A stretch of DNA of 64,000 bases from Nocardioides sp. YR527 (GCF_900101045.1 NZ_FNFN01000004.1:372001-436000); one strand, 5' to 3'. Positions 15,959-25,546 are shown, counted from the first letter of the stretch. The notes: generated by a model from the sequence alone, not told the origin. A program made the numbers and translations.

Positions 15959-17842
15959 TCAGCGGCGCGAGCGGATCCCGAGCCGAGCGGTCTCGCCGGT
16001 AGCTGAGCGCTCGAGCTCGGCGATGAGAGTGCGGGCGTCGTAGCGACCCTCGTGGCGGTGCGTACCGACGAAGAACGTCGGCGTGCCGCGGGCGCCGCTG
16101 TCGTTGGCCGAGGCCATGTCCTCGCGGACGTGCTCGGCCAGGTCCGGGTCCTCGAGGTCGCGGAGGAACTGTTCGACGTCGAGCCCGAGGGCTCCGGCGT
16201 AGCCGGCCAGGTCCTGGTGCTCGAGCTCGTTCTGGTGGTCGAAGAGGTGCTTGTGCATCTCCCAGAACCGACCCTGCCGTCCCGCGGCCTCGGCGGCGAC
16301 CGCGGCCAGTTCGGCGTGCGGATGCTGGGGGAGGGGCAGGTGGCGTACGACGTAGCGGATCCGCGGCCCGAAGTAGTCGCGGACCTCGTTGGCGGTGCCG
16401 GTGGCGCGGGCGCAGAAGGGGCACTCGTAGTCGAGGTACTCGAGCAGGGTGATCTCGGCGTCCTCGGCCCCGTAGATGTGGTCGCGCTCCGGGTCGACCG
16501 GAGTCGAGAGCACCTTCGGCAGCGCCGCGTCGCGCTGGCCGAGGAAGCGCGCGGAGAGCTGGAAGATCACCCAGCCCAGCGCGGAGGCGAGCACCACGGA
16601 GAGGAGTACGCCGACGATCGCATCGCGCTGAAGCGTCTCGGAGTCGAAGGCGAGGGTGGTGATCAGCAGCGCGACGGTGAAGCCGATCCCCGACAGCGCC
16701 GCGCCGCCGAGAACATGGCCGCCGCCGACGCCCTGGGGCAGCTGCCCGAGCCGCAGCCGCGTGGCCACGAGTGCGCCGCCGCCGATCCCGAGCGTCTTGC
16801 CCAGGACCAGGCCGGCCACGACGCCCCAGGTCACCGGCGAGCTCAGCGCCTCCCCGAGCACGCCGTCGCGCAGGTCGACGCCTGCGTTGGCGAGCGCGAA
16901 GACCGGCACGATGAAATAGCTCGTCGGTACGTGCAGCGTCTCCTGGAGCCGCTCGTTGACCGAGATCGTGCGGGTCAGCTCGTCGCGGGTCTCCCGCTGC
17001 AGCGTGGGCAGCGGCGACTGCCGGAAGGCCCGGAACCGCGAGGTCGCGACCTCCATCTGGGCCCGGGTCGGCTCCGCCGCCGGCACCAGCAGACCGGCCA
17101 GCATCCCGGCGATCGAGGCATGCAGGCCGGCGCCGAGGGTGGCCACCCAGGCGATCAGGACGAGCAGTACGTAGGGCCCGGCCCGCCATACCTTCACCCG
17201 GTCGAGCACGAAGATCCCGACGAGGGCCAGCCCGGCCACCACCAGCGGCCCGATCTCGAGCTGCTCGGTGTAGGCGACGCCGATCACGCTGACCGCGACG
17301 ATGTCGTCGATGACGGTCAGCGTGAGCAGGAAGATCCGCAGCTGGGTGGAGACCGCCGGCCCGACCAGCGCGAGCATGCCGAGCAGGAACGCGGTGTCGG
17401 TGCCGATCACGATGCCCCACCCGCGGGCCGCCTCACCGGAGGGGTTCAGCAGCACGTAGATCAGCGCCGGCAGGAGCAGGCCGCCCGCGCCTGCGATCAG
17501 CGGGACCACCATGCGGCGACGGTCGGTGAGCTCGCCGACGGCGAGCTCGCGGCGTACCTCCAGGCCGACGACGAAGAAGAAGACCACCATCAGGCCGTCG
17601 TTGACCCAGTGGTGCAGGCTCATCGAGAGGCCGACGTCGCCGAACCGGACCGAGACCACTGTCTCCCACAGGTGCTCGTAGCCGTGCGACCACGGCGAGT
17701 TGGCCCAGGCCAGCGCCAGCAGCGAGGCGATGACCAGCAGCGTGGCGCTGGTCGACTCCAGATGCATGAAGTGCCGCAGCCTGGTGCCGAGCTGCCCGGT
17801 CAGGTCGTCGTCACGCCGGCACTTCGTCTGCTGTTTCCCCAC
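15959..17842 (-). CDS. nhaA: Na+/H+ antiporter NhaA fused to a DsbA-like thioredoxin domain
   Basis: 627 residues from a GTG start. Residues 20-430 are NhaA: a helix pair with [20 protein letters not shown], then the ion-binding Asp pair D179-D180 in [13 protein letters not shown]. Residues 450-615 are a thioredoxin/DsbA-like domain with the active site C474-P-F-C477 and a cis-Pro loop GTPTFFVG near 586. NhaA alone is about 390 residues. The thioredoxin domain should lie on the cytoplasmic side if the 12-helix topology holds. The fusion is known in Actinobacteria; redox control of antiport is a reasonable but unproven idea. The gene starts just after the MscS-like gene and seems to have its own leaderless promoter. 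Confidence 0.93.
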   Translation of the reverse strand: MGKQQTKCRRDDDLTGQLGTRLRHFMHLESTSATLLVIASLLALAWANSPWSHGYEHLWETVVSVRFGDVGLSMSLHHWVNDGLMVVFFFVVGLEVRRELAVGELTDRRRMVVPLIAGAGGLLLPALIYVLLNPSGEAARGWGIVIGTDTAFLLGMLALVGPAVSTQLRIFLLTLTVIDDIVAVSVIGVAYTEQLEIGPLVVAGLALVGIFVLDRVKVWRAGPYVLLVLIAWVATLGAGLHASIAGMLAGLLVPAAEPTRAQMEVATSRFRAFRQSPLPTLQRETRDELTRTISVNERLQETLHVPTSYFIVPVFALANAGVDLRDGVLGEALSSPVTWGVVAGLVLGKTLGIGGGALVATRLRLGQLPQGVGGGHVLGGAALSGIGFTVALLITTLAFDSETLQRDAIVGVLLSVVLASALGWVIFQLSARFLGQRDAALPKVLSTPVDPERDHIYGAEDAEITLLEYLDYECPFCARATGTANEVRDYFGPRIRYVVRHLPLPQHPHAELAAVAAEAAGRQGRFWEMHKHLFDHQNELEHQDLAGYAGALGLDVEQFLRDLEDPDLAEHVREDMASANDSGARGTPTFFVGTHRHEGRYDARTLIAELERSATGETARLGIRSRR

Positions 17843-17848
17843 AGGGGG

Positions 17849-17854
17849 ATCCTA
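17849..17854 (-). promoter_or_regulatory. Candidate -10 element of leaderless nhaA fusion, overlapping the upstream stop codon
   Basis: On the minus strand TAGGAT is followed by six bases and the GTG ending at 17842. Its TAG is the stop codon of the MscS-like gene at 17852-17854, so promoter and stop share bases. Confidence 0.5.
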
Positions 17855-19264
17855 GGCGCGTTGACCATCCGCCGTGTTGGCGCGCCGCGCTTCGGCCACC
17901 TCGCTGAGCCGCCGGGCGACGCCGTGCTTGGCCACGACGAGCTGGTCGACCACCACGAGCGGCAGCTCCAGGACCTCGGTCAGGGTGAGCGCCGTCGCGG
18001 TCAGGATGGCGCTCTCGCCCAGGAGCGCCTCGGCGGTGACGACCTGGCCCCGGTCGAGGCGCGCCACGACGACCGTGCCGCCGGAGCCACCCGAGGAGCC
18101 GGCGGGAGCGGTCACCTCGACCACGCCGCTGGCCACGAACCCGTACGTCGTCGGCACTCGTCCCGGGCGGACGATGTGCTCGCCGGCGCCGAACGTGTTC
18201 AGGCGGCACTGCGGCGCGAGCGCCTCGACCTCCTCATCCGTGAGCTCGAGCGTGGTCGAGACCGACCGGAGCGCCGCCTCGACATCGGCCGTCGGGCGGG
18301 TCACCGGGGTGACGCCGTCGAGGGTGAGGCCGGCCCGGCGGGCCGCGTACCAGAGCTGCGTGCGAAGCGTCGAGCTCGCGATGCCGGCCTCGGAGGCGCT
18401 GGCCAGCGGCAGGGTCACGTCATAGGCGCCGCCACCGGTGGCGCGCACCGTCGCGACGGACCCGGGCCGGAGCGACGGCAGCGCCGCGGCGGTCGTCGTC
18501 ACCGTCTCCACGACCTCGTGCGGAGGGTCGGCCGCCCCGAAGTCCAGGCTGAAGGTGTGGTCGTGAGCGCGGGTGGGACGGCTGTCGTTGGTGAACGAGG
18601 CCGCGGCCAGCGCGGAGTTGGGGATGACCTGGACCCCGCTGCCGGTGTCGAGGTGGGTGGAGCGCCAGTTCATCTCGACGACCCGGCCCCTGGCGCCGGC
18701 GACGTCGAGGGTGTCGCCGAGCCGGAAGGGCTGCTCGAAGAGGAGCAAAAGCCCGGAGACGACGCTGCCGATCGCGTTCTGCAGCGCGAGGCCGATCACG
18801 ATCGACCCGACACCCAAAGTCGCCCACAGCCCGCCGACGTCGAAGCCCCACACCATCGAGGCCACGATCGCGGCGCCGGCTACGACCAGGACGAGCCGGG
18901 CGAGGTCGACGAAGATCCCCGGCAGCCGCTCGCGCCAGCTGCCCCGGTCGGCGTTGTCGAACAGGAGCGCGTTGAGGGCGCCGAGCGCGATGCTCACCGC
19001 CAGCACCCCGACGACCGTCGCCACGATGCGTACGCCGTTGTTGTCGGCCGGCAGGCTGCCCACCTGGGTGAGCAGCACCAGCAGCCCGGCTCCGGGCAGC
19101 AGCCATAGCCGCAGCCGGTTCACAGGGGCCGCGAGCCCGCTGCCGCGGCGCACCAGGCGCAGGTGGACCTCGGAGAGGACCAGCAGCAGGATCGGCAGCC
19201 CGACGATGAGCGCCATCGCCCACCCGAACCAGGACGTGCCGCCGACGTCGACGATGTGGGTCAT
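17852..19264 (-). CDS. MscS-family mechanosensitive channel with C-terminal cyclic nucleotide-binding domain (bCNG type)
   Basis: 470 residues from the ATG at 19264, chosen because it overlaps the cyclase stop as ATGA. Several N-terminal helices lead to the MscS pore-lining helix and beta domain (GLWATLGVGSIVIGLALQNA, then FEQPFRLGDTLDV, and QVIPNSALAAASFTND). Residues 345-465 are a cNMP-binding domain (LAPQCRLNTFGAGEHIVRPG, then YGFVASGVVEV). Such bacterial CNG channels sit in the inner membrane and are proposed to gate with cyclic nucleotides, though a studied member still answered to tension. The overlap with a cyclase-like receptor strongly suggests the two work together. Confidence 0.9.
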   Translation of the reverse strand: MTHIVDVGGTSWFGWAMALIVGLPILLLVLSEVHLRLVRRGSGLAAPVNRLRLWLLPGAGLLVLLTQVGSLPADNNGVRIVATVVGVLAVSIALGALNALLFDNADRGSWRERLPGIFVDLARLVLVVAGAAIVASMVWGFDVGGLWATLGVGSIVIGLALQNAIGSVVSGLLLLFEQPFRLGDTLDVAGARGRVVEMNWRSTHLDTGSGVQVIPNSALAAASFTNDSRPTRAHDHTFSLDFGAADPPHEVVETVTTTAAALPSLRPGSVATVRATGGGAYDVTLPLASASEAGIASSTLRTQLWYAARRAGLTLDGVTPVTRPTADVEAALRSVSTTLELTDEEVEALAPQCRLNTFGAGEHIVRPGRVPTTYGFVASGVVEVTAPAGSSGGSGGTVVVARLDRGQVVTAEALLGESAILTATALTLTEVLELPLVVVDQLVVAKHGVARRLSEVAEARRANTADGQRA

Positions 19265-21516
19265 GACAGCACCACCTGCCACACCGGCCGGTCGTCGATG
19301 GTGCCGACCTTCTCGAAGTCGTACGCCGAGGAGAGCTGGTTCTTGACCTCGTCGGTCACGTAGATGCCGGCCTCGCCGGCGATGGTGCGGACCCGGTAGG
19401 CGAGGTCGACCGCCTCGCCCCACAGGTTGTAGACCATGTCGCCCTGACCGACCAGCCCACCGCGTACGTCACCGGTGTGGACCCCGGCGCGCAGGACCAG
19501 GTTGGCGCCGTTGGTGACGTTGAAGCGCTCGACCATCCGCGCCACGTCGACGGCGAAGTCGGCGACCCTACGGACGTGGTCGACGCGCTGGACGATGAGG
19601 CCGCTGCTGCCGATGTAGCCGGTGCCGACGCTGCGTACCTTCTCGATCCCGGCGCGGTGGGCGGCCGCGTCGAAGCCGGCGGAGAGCTCCTTGAGCATGG
19701 CCAGCGACTCCTCGGCGGGTCGTTTGCCGGCGAACGCGTCGAAGCCGTCGATCTCGGTGTAGACGACCGAGGCGTTCTGATGTTCGGCGGAGATCGTGGT
19801 CTCCCCGTGCTGATAGCGGTCGGCGACGGCCTCGGGCATCAGCGACCGCAGGATGCGGGAGTTCTCCGCCTGCTGGGCGTCGACGAGCTCCTGCTTGGCG
19901 GCCAGGTTCGCGCTGAGGTCGTTGAACGCCGTCGCCAGGTCGCCGAACTCGTCGCGCGACCCGGCGTCCACCTGAGCGCCGAGATCACCGCCGGCCACGG
20001 CGCGGACCCCGCGCATCAGCCGCCCGACCGGGCGGGTGAAGACCCGCGCCAGCAGGATCGAGATGGCACACACGAGCAGGATCACCGCGGCCGTGGCCAC
20101 CAGTACGTTGCGGGCGAACCCCTGCACGGGCGCGAGCGCCTCCTCGGTCTCGATGGTCGCGACCAGCGACCAGTCCAGGCCTTCGACATCGAGGGGCTCG
20201 TACGCCGCCAGCACCTCCTTGCCCGCGTAGTCGGTCACTTCAGCGACGCCGGTGCTGCCGTCCTTCGCGACCGCGGAGATGTCGGGCCCCGCGGAGAGCA
20301 GCCCGACGGCCAGCTTCATCCGGAGCATCTTGTCGACCGTCTCCTCGCTGGCGCCGTTCTCGCGCATCTGCCCGGCGAACGCCTTCGGATCGGCGAGCAG
20401 CCGGCGGGAGTTGGTGCGCAGGACGCCGTCCGTGCCGACGATGTAGGACTCGCCGGTCTCGCCGAGGCCGGTGACCTTCTCGGCGGTGCCGGACCCGGTG
20501 GTGAGCATGGTGATCGCGTTGGAGGAGACCTCGTAGACCAGCACGCCGGTCGCGTCGCCGCCGGTGCCGATCGGGGAGGCGACGAACATCCGTGGCCTGC
20601 CGAACGCCGGCTGGTAGCTCTCGTAGTCCGAGATCGCCACGTAGTCGCGATTGTTGGACCTCAGCGCCTCGCGCCACAGCGACTCCAGCGCCCCGTCGCG
20701 GAGCTCGCCGGTATCGACGTCGCTGCCGAGGTCGGAACCCTTGTCGGTCGTGTAGACGATGCGTCCGTCGGTGTCGATCATCATCACGTCGTCGAGCCCG
20801 AGCGAGTCGCGTACGGCCCGCCAGTAGGGGTTCCACTTCTTGTTGGCCGCGGTCCAGGCCGAGCCGTCACCGGCGTCGTCGATGTCGGAGACTGGACGTG
20901 AGGTGTCGGTCTCGGTGGTCGCCTCGACCGTGTAGCGCGCCTGCAGGTAGGTCCGCGCGGGGGAGGTCGGGATGAACGCCTCGGCGTTGATCTCACCGCC
21001 GAGGTTCTCCTGCAGATGAGGTGCGTAGTAGTCGTTGTAGTAGCGGGTCAGCGCCGCCGTGTCGGCCGGGTTCACCGTGCCGCGCGCCAGCTCGTCGTAG
21101 GCCGAGCTGAAGTCGGCCATCGACTCGGGTCCGACGCCTTGGCTGTCGAGAGTCACGCCGCCGGAGACGTTGTTGATCATCGCCGAGACCCGCGAGGCGC
21201 GCTCGTCGAGCACGTCCTGGAGCCGGCTGCGGGTGGAGTCCTCGAGCGCCTGCGTACCGCTGCGATAGCCGAAGTAGCCCACCACGATCGTCGACAGCAC
21301 GCTGGTCAGCACCAGCATCAGCAGCAGCTTGGACTGAATGCTGCCGAAGCCCCGCCTACTGACGCGTCTCCGGGTCGAGAGTGGTTGCTCCGGACCATCG
21401 GGATCACCGTTCCCGCCGAGTGCGGATCCTACTTGGTCGGTTGCCGGCGGCGCCTGCGTCTGCGCCGCACTCGCGTGGCCGCCCATCCGCCGGACGACCG
21501 CGTCGCTCTGCCCCAT
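19261..21516 (-). CDS. Membrane receptor with extracellular sensor, HAMP and class III cyclase-like domain
   Basis: 751 residues from the ATG at 21516, which has an AGGGGGAA ribosome-binding site; a longer frame to 21579 is less likely. TM1 is about residues 63-82, a large extracellular dCache-like sensor fills 90-460, TM2 (VLVATAAVILLVCAISILLA) is followed by HAMP, and 575-735 is a class III cyclase-like domain. The usual catalytic residues are changed: the first metal Asp is E588 (YTEIDGF), the second is T632 (SVGTGYIG), and the transition-state Asn is D704, while R708 remains. Activity is therefore doubtful. It is translationally coupled to the MscS-like channel. Confidence 0.85.
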   Translation of the reverse strand: MGQSDAVVRRMGGHASAAQTQAPPATDQVGSALGGNGDPDGPEQPLSTRRRVSRRGFGSIQSKLLLMLVLTSVLSTIVVGYFGYRSGTQALEDSTRSRLQDVLDERASRVSAMINNVSGGVTLDSQGVGPESMADFSSAYDELARGTVNPADTAALTRYYNDYYAPHLQENLGGEINAEAFIPTSPARTYLQARYTVEATTETDTSRPVSDIDDAGDGSAWTAANKKWNPYWRAVRDSLGLDDVMMIDTDGRIVYTTDKGSDLGSDVDTGELRDGALESLWREALRSNNRDYVAISDYESYQPAFGRPRMFVASPIGTGGDATGVLVYEVSSNAITMLTTGSGTAEKVTGLGETGESYIVGTDGVLRTNSRRLLADPKAFAGQMRENGASEETVDKMLRMKLAVGLLSAGPDISAVAKDGSTGVAEVTDYAGKEVLAAYEPLDVEGLDWSLVATIETEEALAPVQGFARNVLVATAAVILLVCAISILLARVFTRPVGRLMRGVRAVAGGDLGAQVDAGSRDEFGDLATAFNDLSANLAAKQELVDAQQAENSRILRSLMPEAVADRYQHGETTISAEHQNASVVYTEIDGFDAFAGKRPAEESLAMLKELSAGFDAAAHRAGIEKVRSVGTGYIGSSGLIVQRVDHVRRVADFAVDVARMVERFNVTNGANLVLRAGVHTGDVRGGLVGQGDMVYNLWGEAVDLAYRVRTIAGEAGIYVTDEVKNQLSSAYDFEKVGTIDDRPVWQVVLS

Positions 21517-21746
21517 GTGCGTTCCCCCTGCCGGTGCGCACCCGTGGCGGGGGAGTCCCGAGACGGGTGCTACAGGCACCGTGAGATTTCACTTGTCGGT
21601 GTGTGGGGGAGTTGTTGCCTCTGCGCGACACGACCGGCTGTGCCGCTCGTGCGAGCGTACATGTGACCGAAGCCAAATCGCAGCGATCCGATCGATATGG
21701 TCGCTTCCGAGGGTTTCGCGAAGCATCAGGACCGGAACCGGAGGTT

Positions 21747-23135
21747 TCAGCGTCGAACGGCGACCAGTCCGGCGAGCGTGCCCTGGAGCAGGGTGCCGTC
21801 GGGGAGGATCGTGCCGACCATCTGCAGGGTGTTGGCCAGCGGTCCGAGGCCGAGGAAGGTCTCGGAGAGGATCTCGCCGTCGGCCGGGTCGATCCGGGCC
21901 AGGCGCCAGGTCAGCCCGCTGCCGCGGCGGGTGACGGTGTAGAGGACGTCCTCGCCGCGGGAGAGCCGGGGGACCGCGGCCGAGGGCACCTCGTTGCGCC
22001 AGACCGACGTGCAGGTGCCGGCGCGCCCATCGACGTCGATGCGCTCCATGCCGCCCGCGAAGTCCGCCTTCGCAGGCACGGACTCGCCTGCGTCCTCGGT
22101 CGCCTGCGCCGGATAGGGGTAGCCGTAGGTGCTGGCGATGTAGACCGAGTTCCCCCAGGCCACCGGCGAGTTCTCGGTGCCGCTGCTCTCCTCGGTGAGG
22201 ATCGGCAGCCGGCAGACCTCCCGACCGTCGCGGGCCCGGTAGACGAGAAGGCTCTCGCGCGGGGAGGCGTTGTCGGTGATCACCACGAGCTCGGCGCCCG
22301 TACGCTCCCCGAAGAACGTCGGCGTCGACCCGCTGCCGTGGCTGAGCTGTCCCGGCTTGCGGGCCTCCCCGCGGTCGTAGGCCTGCCGCCAGACGGTCCG
22401 CACCTCGTCGCCTTCGGCGCGCAGGAGGTACGTCGCGTGGTCGGTCGTCACCGCGACGCCGCTGGGGGCGCTGGAGATGGAGTTGGCGACCTTCTCCTCG
22501 CCGGTCCCGAGGCTCGCGGTGACGACGTCGCCATCGGGCGTGACGTACCCGGCGCGGCCCTGGGCCGTCGCGAACCAGACGTTGGCGTCGTAACCCGGTC
22601 CGACGGTCGTGACCGCGTCGCCCTCGGGCAGGGTCAGCGGCACCTCGCGCTCCACGTCGATCGACCAGCCGAGGCCCGACCTGGAGTGCGCCAGCCAGAG
22701 CAGGGAGCCGGATCCGTCGACGGTGACGAGTCGCGACTCGTCGTCGATGTAGGCATAGACACCACCGAGCAGCGAGCCGGCGGAGAGATGGCGCCGGGCG
22801 ACGGGGAGGAGTGTGGTCGGGTCGAGGAGGTAGAGGCTGGGCGCCCGGTCGATGTACTCGGTGCACAGTGCCTGCACCATCCCGTCGGCTCCGCTGAGGA
22901 TCGTCGGGCACACCGCGGGCAGCGGGACCGGCTGCGCGGGGGAGGGGTCGGCGCCCGGGCCCTCGAACGGCGTCGTGTCGGAGGCTCCGGCGTCGCCGTG
23001 CATGTTCCAGGTGCCGTCCGGCCCGGCGTACGGGTTCGGCGGCATCGCCGCGCCGGCCGCAGGACCGGCCGTGGGGCCGGTCACGAGGACGACGAGGGCC
23101 AAGAGGACGGTGGCGGGCGCGGTCCGGCGGATCAT
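21747..23135 (-). CDS. Secreted protein of unknown function, probable beta-propeller
   Basis: 462 residues. A Sec signal peptide is clear (MIRRTAPATVLLALVVLVTG, then AGPAAGAA). The mature part has repeated short blocks of the form LYLLDP, LVTVDGSGSLLW, ANVWFATAQGRAGYV, TYLLRAEGDEVRTVW and LARIDPADGEIL, which suggests a PQQ/WD40-like propeller. Two Cys pairs (C75/C91 region and C302/C361 region) could form disulfides. No enzyme motif was seen. It stands alone: a 230-bp gap separates its stop from the start of the cyclase gene, and it is divergent from the TetR gene. Confidence 0.75.
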   Translation of the reverse strand: MIRRTAPATVLLALVVLVTGPTAGPAAGAAMPPNPYAGPDGTWNMHGDAGASDTTPFEGPGADPSPAQPVPLPAVCPTILSGADGMVQALCTEYIDRAPSLYLLDPTTLLPVARRHLSAGSLLGGVYAYIDDESRLVTVDGSGSLLWLAHSRSGLGWSIDVEREVPLTLPEGDAVTTVGPGYDANVWFATAQGRAGYVTPDGDVVTASLGTGEEKVANSISSAPSGVAVTTDHATYLLRAEGDEVRTVWRQAYDRGEARKPGQLSHGSGSTPTFFGERTGAELVVITDNASPRESLLVYRARDGREVCRLPILTEESSGTENSPVAWGNSVYIASTYGYPYPAQATEDAGESVPAKADFAGGMERIDVDGRAGTCTSVWRNEVPSAAVPRLSRGEDVLYTVTRRGSGLTWRLARIDPADGEILSETFLGLGPLANTLQMVGTILPDGTLLQGTLAGLVAVRR

Positions 23136-23480
23136 GCTGAGGATCTAAGCACGAGTAAGTCGAGCGGGTCGCTCGAAGATCATGTGGTGGTCGCCACAGG
23201 CGTTACACGAATGTCCAACAGATGCGTGACCTGTCACCCACATCGTCGTTAGCCACTCTGACGGTGGGTAACAGCCGGATGACAGCGCCGAACCGAGTGG
23301 CGCGACCCGGTGCCTGCCGTGCATGGGGGCTTCCGGCGTATGTGTCCGGGTGTTGGCGGACGCAAACACGCACATCGTGGACATAGCCCGATCGAACTAT
23401 GTCCTATAGGTCTTATGGCTCATATTTTGTAGAGGATAAAGTCCTTTCAAGTCTTCCTTGAAAGTCTGGATGGGAGTTAG
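23136..23480. other. 345-bp divergent intergenic region, AT-rich at its right end
   Basis: No gene is visible. Bases 23390-23480 are markedly richer in A and T than the surrounding DNA, which fits a promoter region for the TetR gene, and they include the inverted repeat at 23444-23464. The left part should hold the promoter of the secreted protein on the minus strand, but I could not place it. Confidence 0.5.
23444..23464. promoter_or_regulatory. Candidate TetR operator, CTTTCAAG-N5-CTTGAAAG
   Basis: Perfect 8-base arms with a 5-base spacer lie 16 bases before the ATG at 23481. Position and symmetry fit autorepression by the TetR-family protein encoded next. Confidence 0.55.
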
Positions 23481-24203
23481 ATGGGCAACATGACAACTAG
23501 GCGTTCTCGGCCCGGCCGCCCTAGGCATGTTCCCGATTCAGGTACGACCTCACCGCGCGACCAGATCCTGGATGCCGCATCGCGGCTGTTCGTCTCCCAG
23601 GGTTTCGCGGCGACGTCTACCCGCGAGATCGCCGACATGGTCGGCATCCGCCAGGCATCCCTCTACTACCACTTCGCGGGGAAGGACGAGATCCTCGGCG
23701 AGCTGCTCCGCCGGTCGGTCCGCCCGACCACGGACAAGGTCGAGAAGATCCTCGACCGGGTGCCGCCGCTCGACTACGAGACCGCGCTCTACCTGCTGGT
23801 CCTCGTCGACGTGCGCACCCTCGCCGACGTTCCGCACAACGTCGGCATGCTCTACCAGCTCCCCGACGTGGCCAAGTGCGAGGTCTACGACGAGTTCCGC
23901 AACGAGCACGCGGAGCTGGCCGGGCACTACGCCCACCTGGCCGGTGAGATCGCCTCGAAGACGGTGCGCTCGACGGTCAGCCGCAAGCAACTGGGTGACC
24001 TGCTCATCCAGCAGGTCGAGGGCGTGATCAACATGCGCACCGAGGACCCGACCCGTCGGATCCCGTGCCGCGAGGCCTGGGCGATCGCCGCCACCTGCCT
24101 GCGGATCTGCGACGTGCCGCAGGAGAAGATCGACGCCGCCGCGCCTATCGCCATCGAGCTGCTCCCGCAGTTCATCGACGAGAAGGTCGTCGAGCCCGCC
24201 TGA
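23481..24203 (+). CDS. TetR family transcriptional regulator
   Basis: 240 residues. The N-terminal helix-turn-helix is canonical: ILDAASRLFVSQGFAATSTR, then EIADMVGIRQASLYYHFAGK. The C-terminal ligand domain has LLVLVDVRTLADVPHNVGML and a Cys-containing segment, but its ligand cannot be inferred. GGGAG lies four bases before the ATG at 23481; an ATG three codons later is an alternative. A perfect inverted repeat just upstream suggests autoregulation. It may also control the VOC gene downstream on the same strand or the divergent secreted protein. Confidence 0.88.
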   Translation: MGNMTTRRSRPGRPRHVPDSGTTSPRDQILDAASRLFVSQGFAATSTREIADMVGIRQASLYYHFAGKDEILGELLRRSVRPTTDKVEKILDRVPPLDYETALYLLVLVDVRTLADVPHNVGMLYQLPDVAKCEVYDEFRNEHAELAGHYAHLAGEIASKTVRSTVSRKQLGDLLIQQVEGVINMRTEDPTRRIPCREAWAIAATCLRICDVPQEKIDAAAPIAIELLPQFIDEKVVEPA

Positions 24204-24265
24204 CCCCGCCTGTGTGACCGTCATAACCGGTGGACTCGGGTGTGCGCGTACGTTTCGATGTGGGC

Positions 24266-24682
24266 ATGACCCTCTTCGTCTCGCACACCACCATCGACTG
24301 CCACGACGCGTACGCGCTCTCGGAGTGGTGGAAGGCCCTGCTCGGCTACGTCGACGTGGAGGGTGATCCGAACCTCCCCGGTCACGAGGAGTGCATGATC
24401 CTCGACCCGGAGACCGGCCACCGACTGCTGTTCATCGAGGTGCCCGCCGAGGAACTGCCCGCCAAGCGGATCCATCTCGATCTGCGCCCGCGCACCGGCA
24501 CCCGCGACGAGGAGGTCGAGCGGCTCCTCGAGCTTGGCGCGACCCAGATCGCCGACCACCGCGGGAAGTACGGCCCCGGGACCGGCTGGGTGATCTTCGC
24601 CGATCCCGAGGGCAACCAGCTCTGCGTGCTGCGCTCCGAGGCGGAGGTCGCCGCCTGGGAGGCACAGACGTCAGGGGCGTAG
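24266..24682 (+). CDS. VOC/glyoxalase-like domain protein
   Basis: 138 residues from the ATG at 24266. The fold motifs are SHTTIDCHDAYALSEWWKAL at the N-terminus, HRLLFIEVPAEELPAKRIHL in the middle and the typical VIFADPEGNQLCVL near the C-terminus. This matches actinobacterial single-domain glyoxalase-like proteins of unknown substrate. An upstream in-frame start at 24230 would add 12 residues without family support; a TACGTT element at 24249 suggests transcription begins just before 24266. The 3' end overlaps the convergent oxidoreductase by 12 bases. Confidence 0.8.
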   Translation: MTLFVSHTTIDCHDAYALSEWWKALLGYVDVEGDPNLPGHEECMILDPETGHRLLFIEVPAEELPAKRIHLDLRPRTGTRDEEVERLLELGATQIADHRGKYGPGTGWVIFADPEGNQLCVLRSEAEVAAWEAQTSGA

Positions 24683-25546
24683 CAGCTCATACATGCTGGA
24701 GAACCCCTGGTCGCCGTGGCCCTGGCCGATCCGGCGGTCCATGAGCGCCTTCACCTCCCGCATCCGTACGGCCTCGACGCCGGTCGACTCCCGGTGCCCG
24801 ATCAGGTCGGCCATGAGCGCGGCCTGGACGTCGAGGTCGCCGAGGTCGGGGCCGTACGTCCCGCTCTTGATGGCGCCGGCCATCAGCTGCAACAGCCCGG
24901 CATAGCCGTTCAGCGACCCGGCCAGCCGCTCGGTGAACGCCTCCAGGTCCATGCCCTCGGCCTCGACCAGGCTGAGAGTGTGCAGGTATCCGATCAGGAA
25001 CTCGTAGCCCATCGCGACCTGGGCGTTGAACTCGACAGCGGCATACCCCGCGTCCGGGCCGTGGTAGAGGACGGAGCCGAGCTCCTGCAGCGCCGGCCGG
25101 GCGATCTCGTACGCGTCGCGGTTCCCGCTGAACGCCAGCGACATCCTGGGCGTGCCGACGTCGGGCGGGTCACCCATGACCTTCCCGTCGACGTACGCCG
25201 CCCCGTGCCCGGCCGCCCAGGCGTCGTTGGCACGCGCCTGGGCCGGGGACCCGCTGGTCAGGCTGACCAGGATCCGCCCCGCGGCTGCCTCGCCGACCGA
25301 ATCCAGCACGTCCTCGACCGCGGTGTTGTCCAGCAGGCTCAGGATCGTGATCGGGCTGGCCGTCACCGCCTTCGCGGCGGTCGAGGCGACCACGGCGCCG
25401 GCGTCGGCGAGCGCCTCGGCCTTGTCGGCGGTCCGGTTCCAGACGGTGGTCCGATAGCCGCGCTCGAGGTAGGCCCGGGCGAGCGCCGATCCCATGTTTC
25501 CCATCCCGATCACGGTGACGGCGGGTCGGTCGTTGGGTTCCGTCAT
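24671..25546 (-). CDS. NAD(P)-dependent oxidoreductase, imine reductase-like (6PGDH fold)
   Basis: 291 residues. The N-terminal Rossmann domain starts with VTVIGMGNMGSALARAYLER and has WNRTADKAEALADAGA, which places an Arg-Thr after the second strand as in NADPH-binding imine reductases and beta-hydroxyacid dehydrogenases. The typical SGSPAQARANDAWAAGHGA and VDGKVMGDP segments follow. The all-helical C-terminal part has EFNAQVAMGYEFLIGYLHTL, and the end GHGDQGFSSMYELLR resembles imine reductases rather than 3-hydroxyisobutyrate dehydrogenase, whose catalytic Lys is not obvious. The natural substrate is not known. Confidence 0.83.
   Translation of the reverse strand: MTEPNDRPAVTVIGMGNMGSALARAYLERGYRTTVWNRTADKAEALADAGAVVASTAAKAVTASPITILSLLDNTAVEDVLDSVGEAAAGRILVSLTSGSPAQARANDAWAAGHGAAYVDGKVMGDPPDVGTPRMSLAFSGNRDAYEIARPALQELGSVLYHGPDAGYAAVEFNAQVAMGYEFLIGYLHTLSLVEAEGMDLEAFTERLAGSLNGYAGLLQLMAGAIKSGTYGPDLGDLDVQAALMADLIGHRESTGVEAVRMREVKALMDRRIGQGHGDQGFSSMYELLRP

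Noticed and set aside
16052-19108. Plus-strand frame of about 1000 codons
   Set aside because: It is antisense to the nhaA fusion and MscS-like genes and has the Arg/Gly/Asp-rich composition of a high-GC shadow.
21581-21592. CRP/GlxR site upstream of the cyclase gene (GTGAGATTTCAC)
   Set aside because: The GTGA and TCAC halves are four bases apart instead of the six expected for a CRP-type site.
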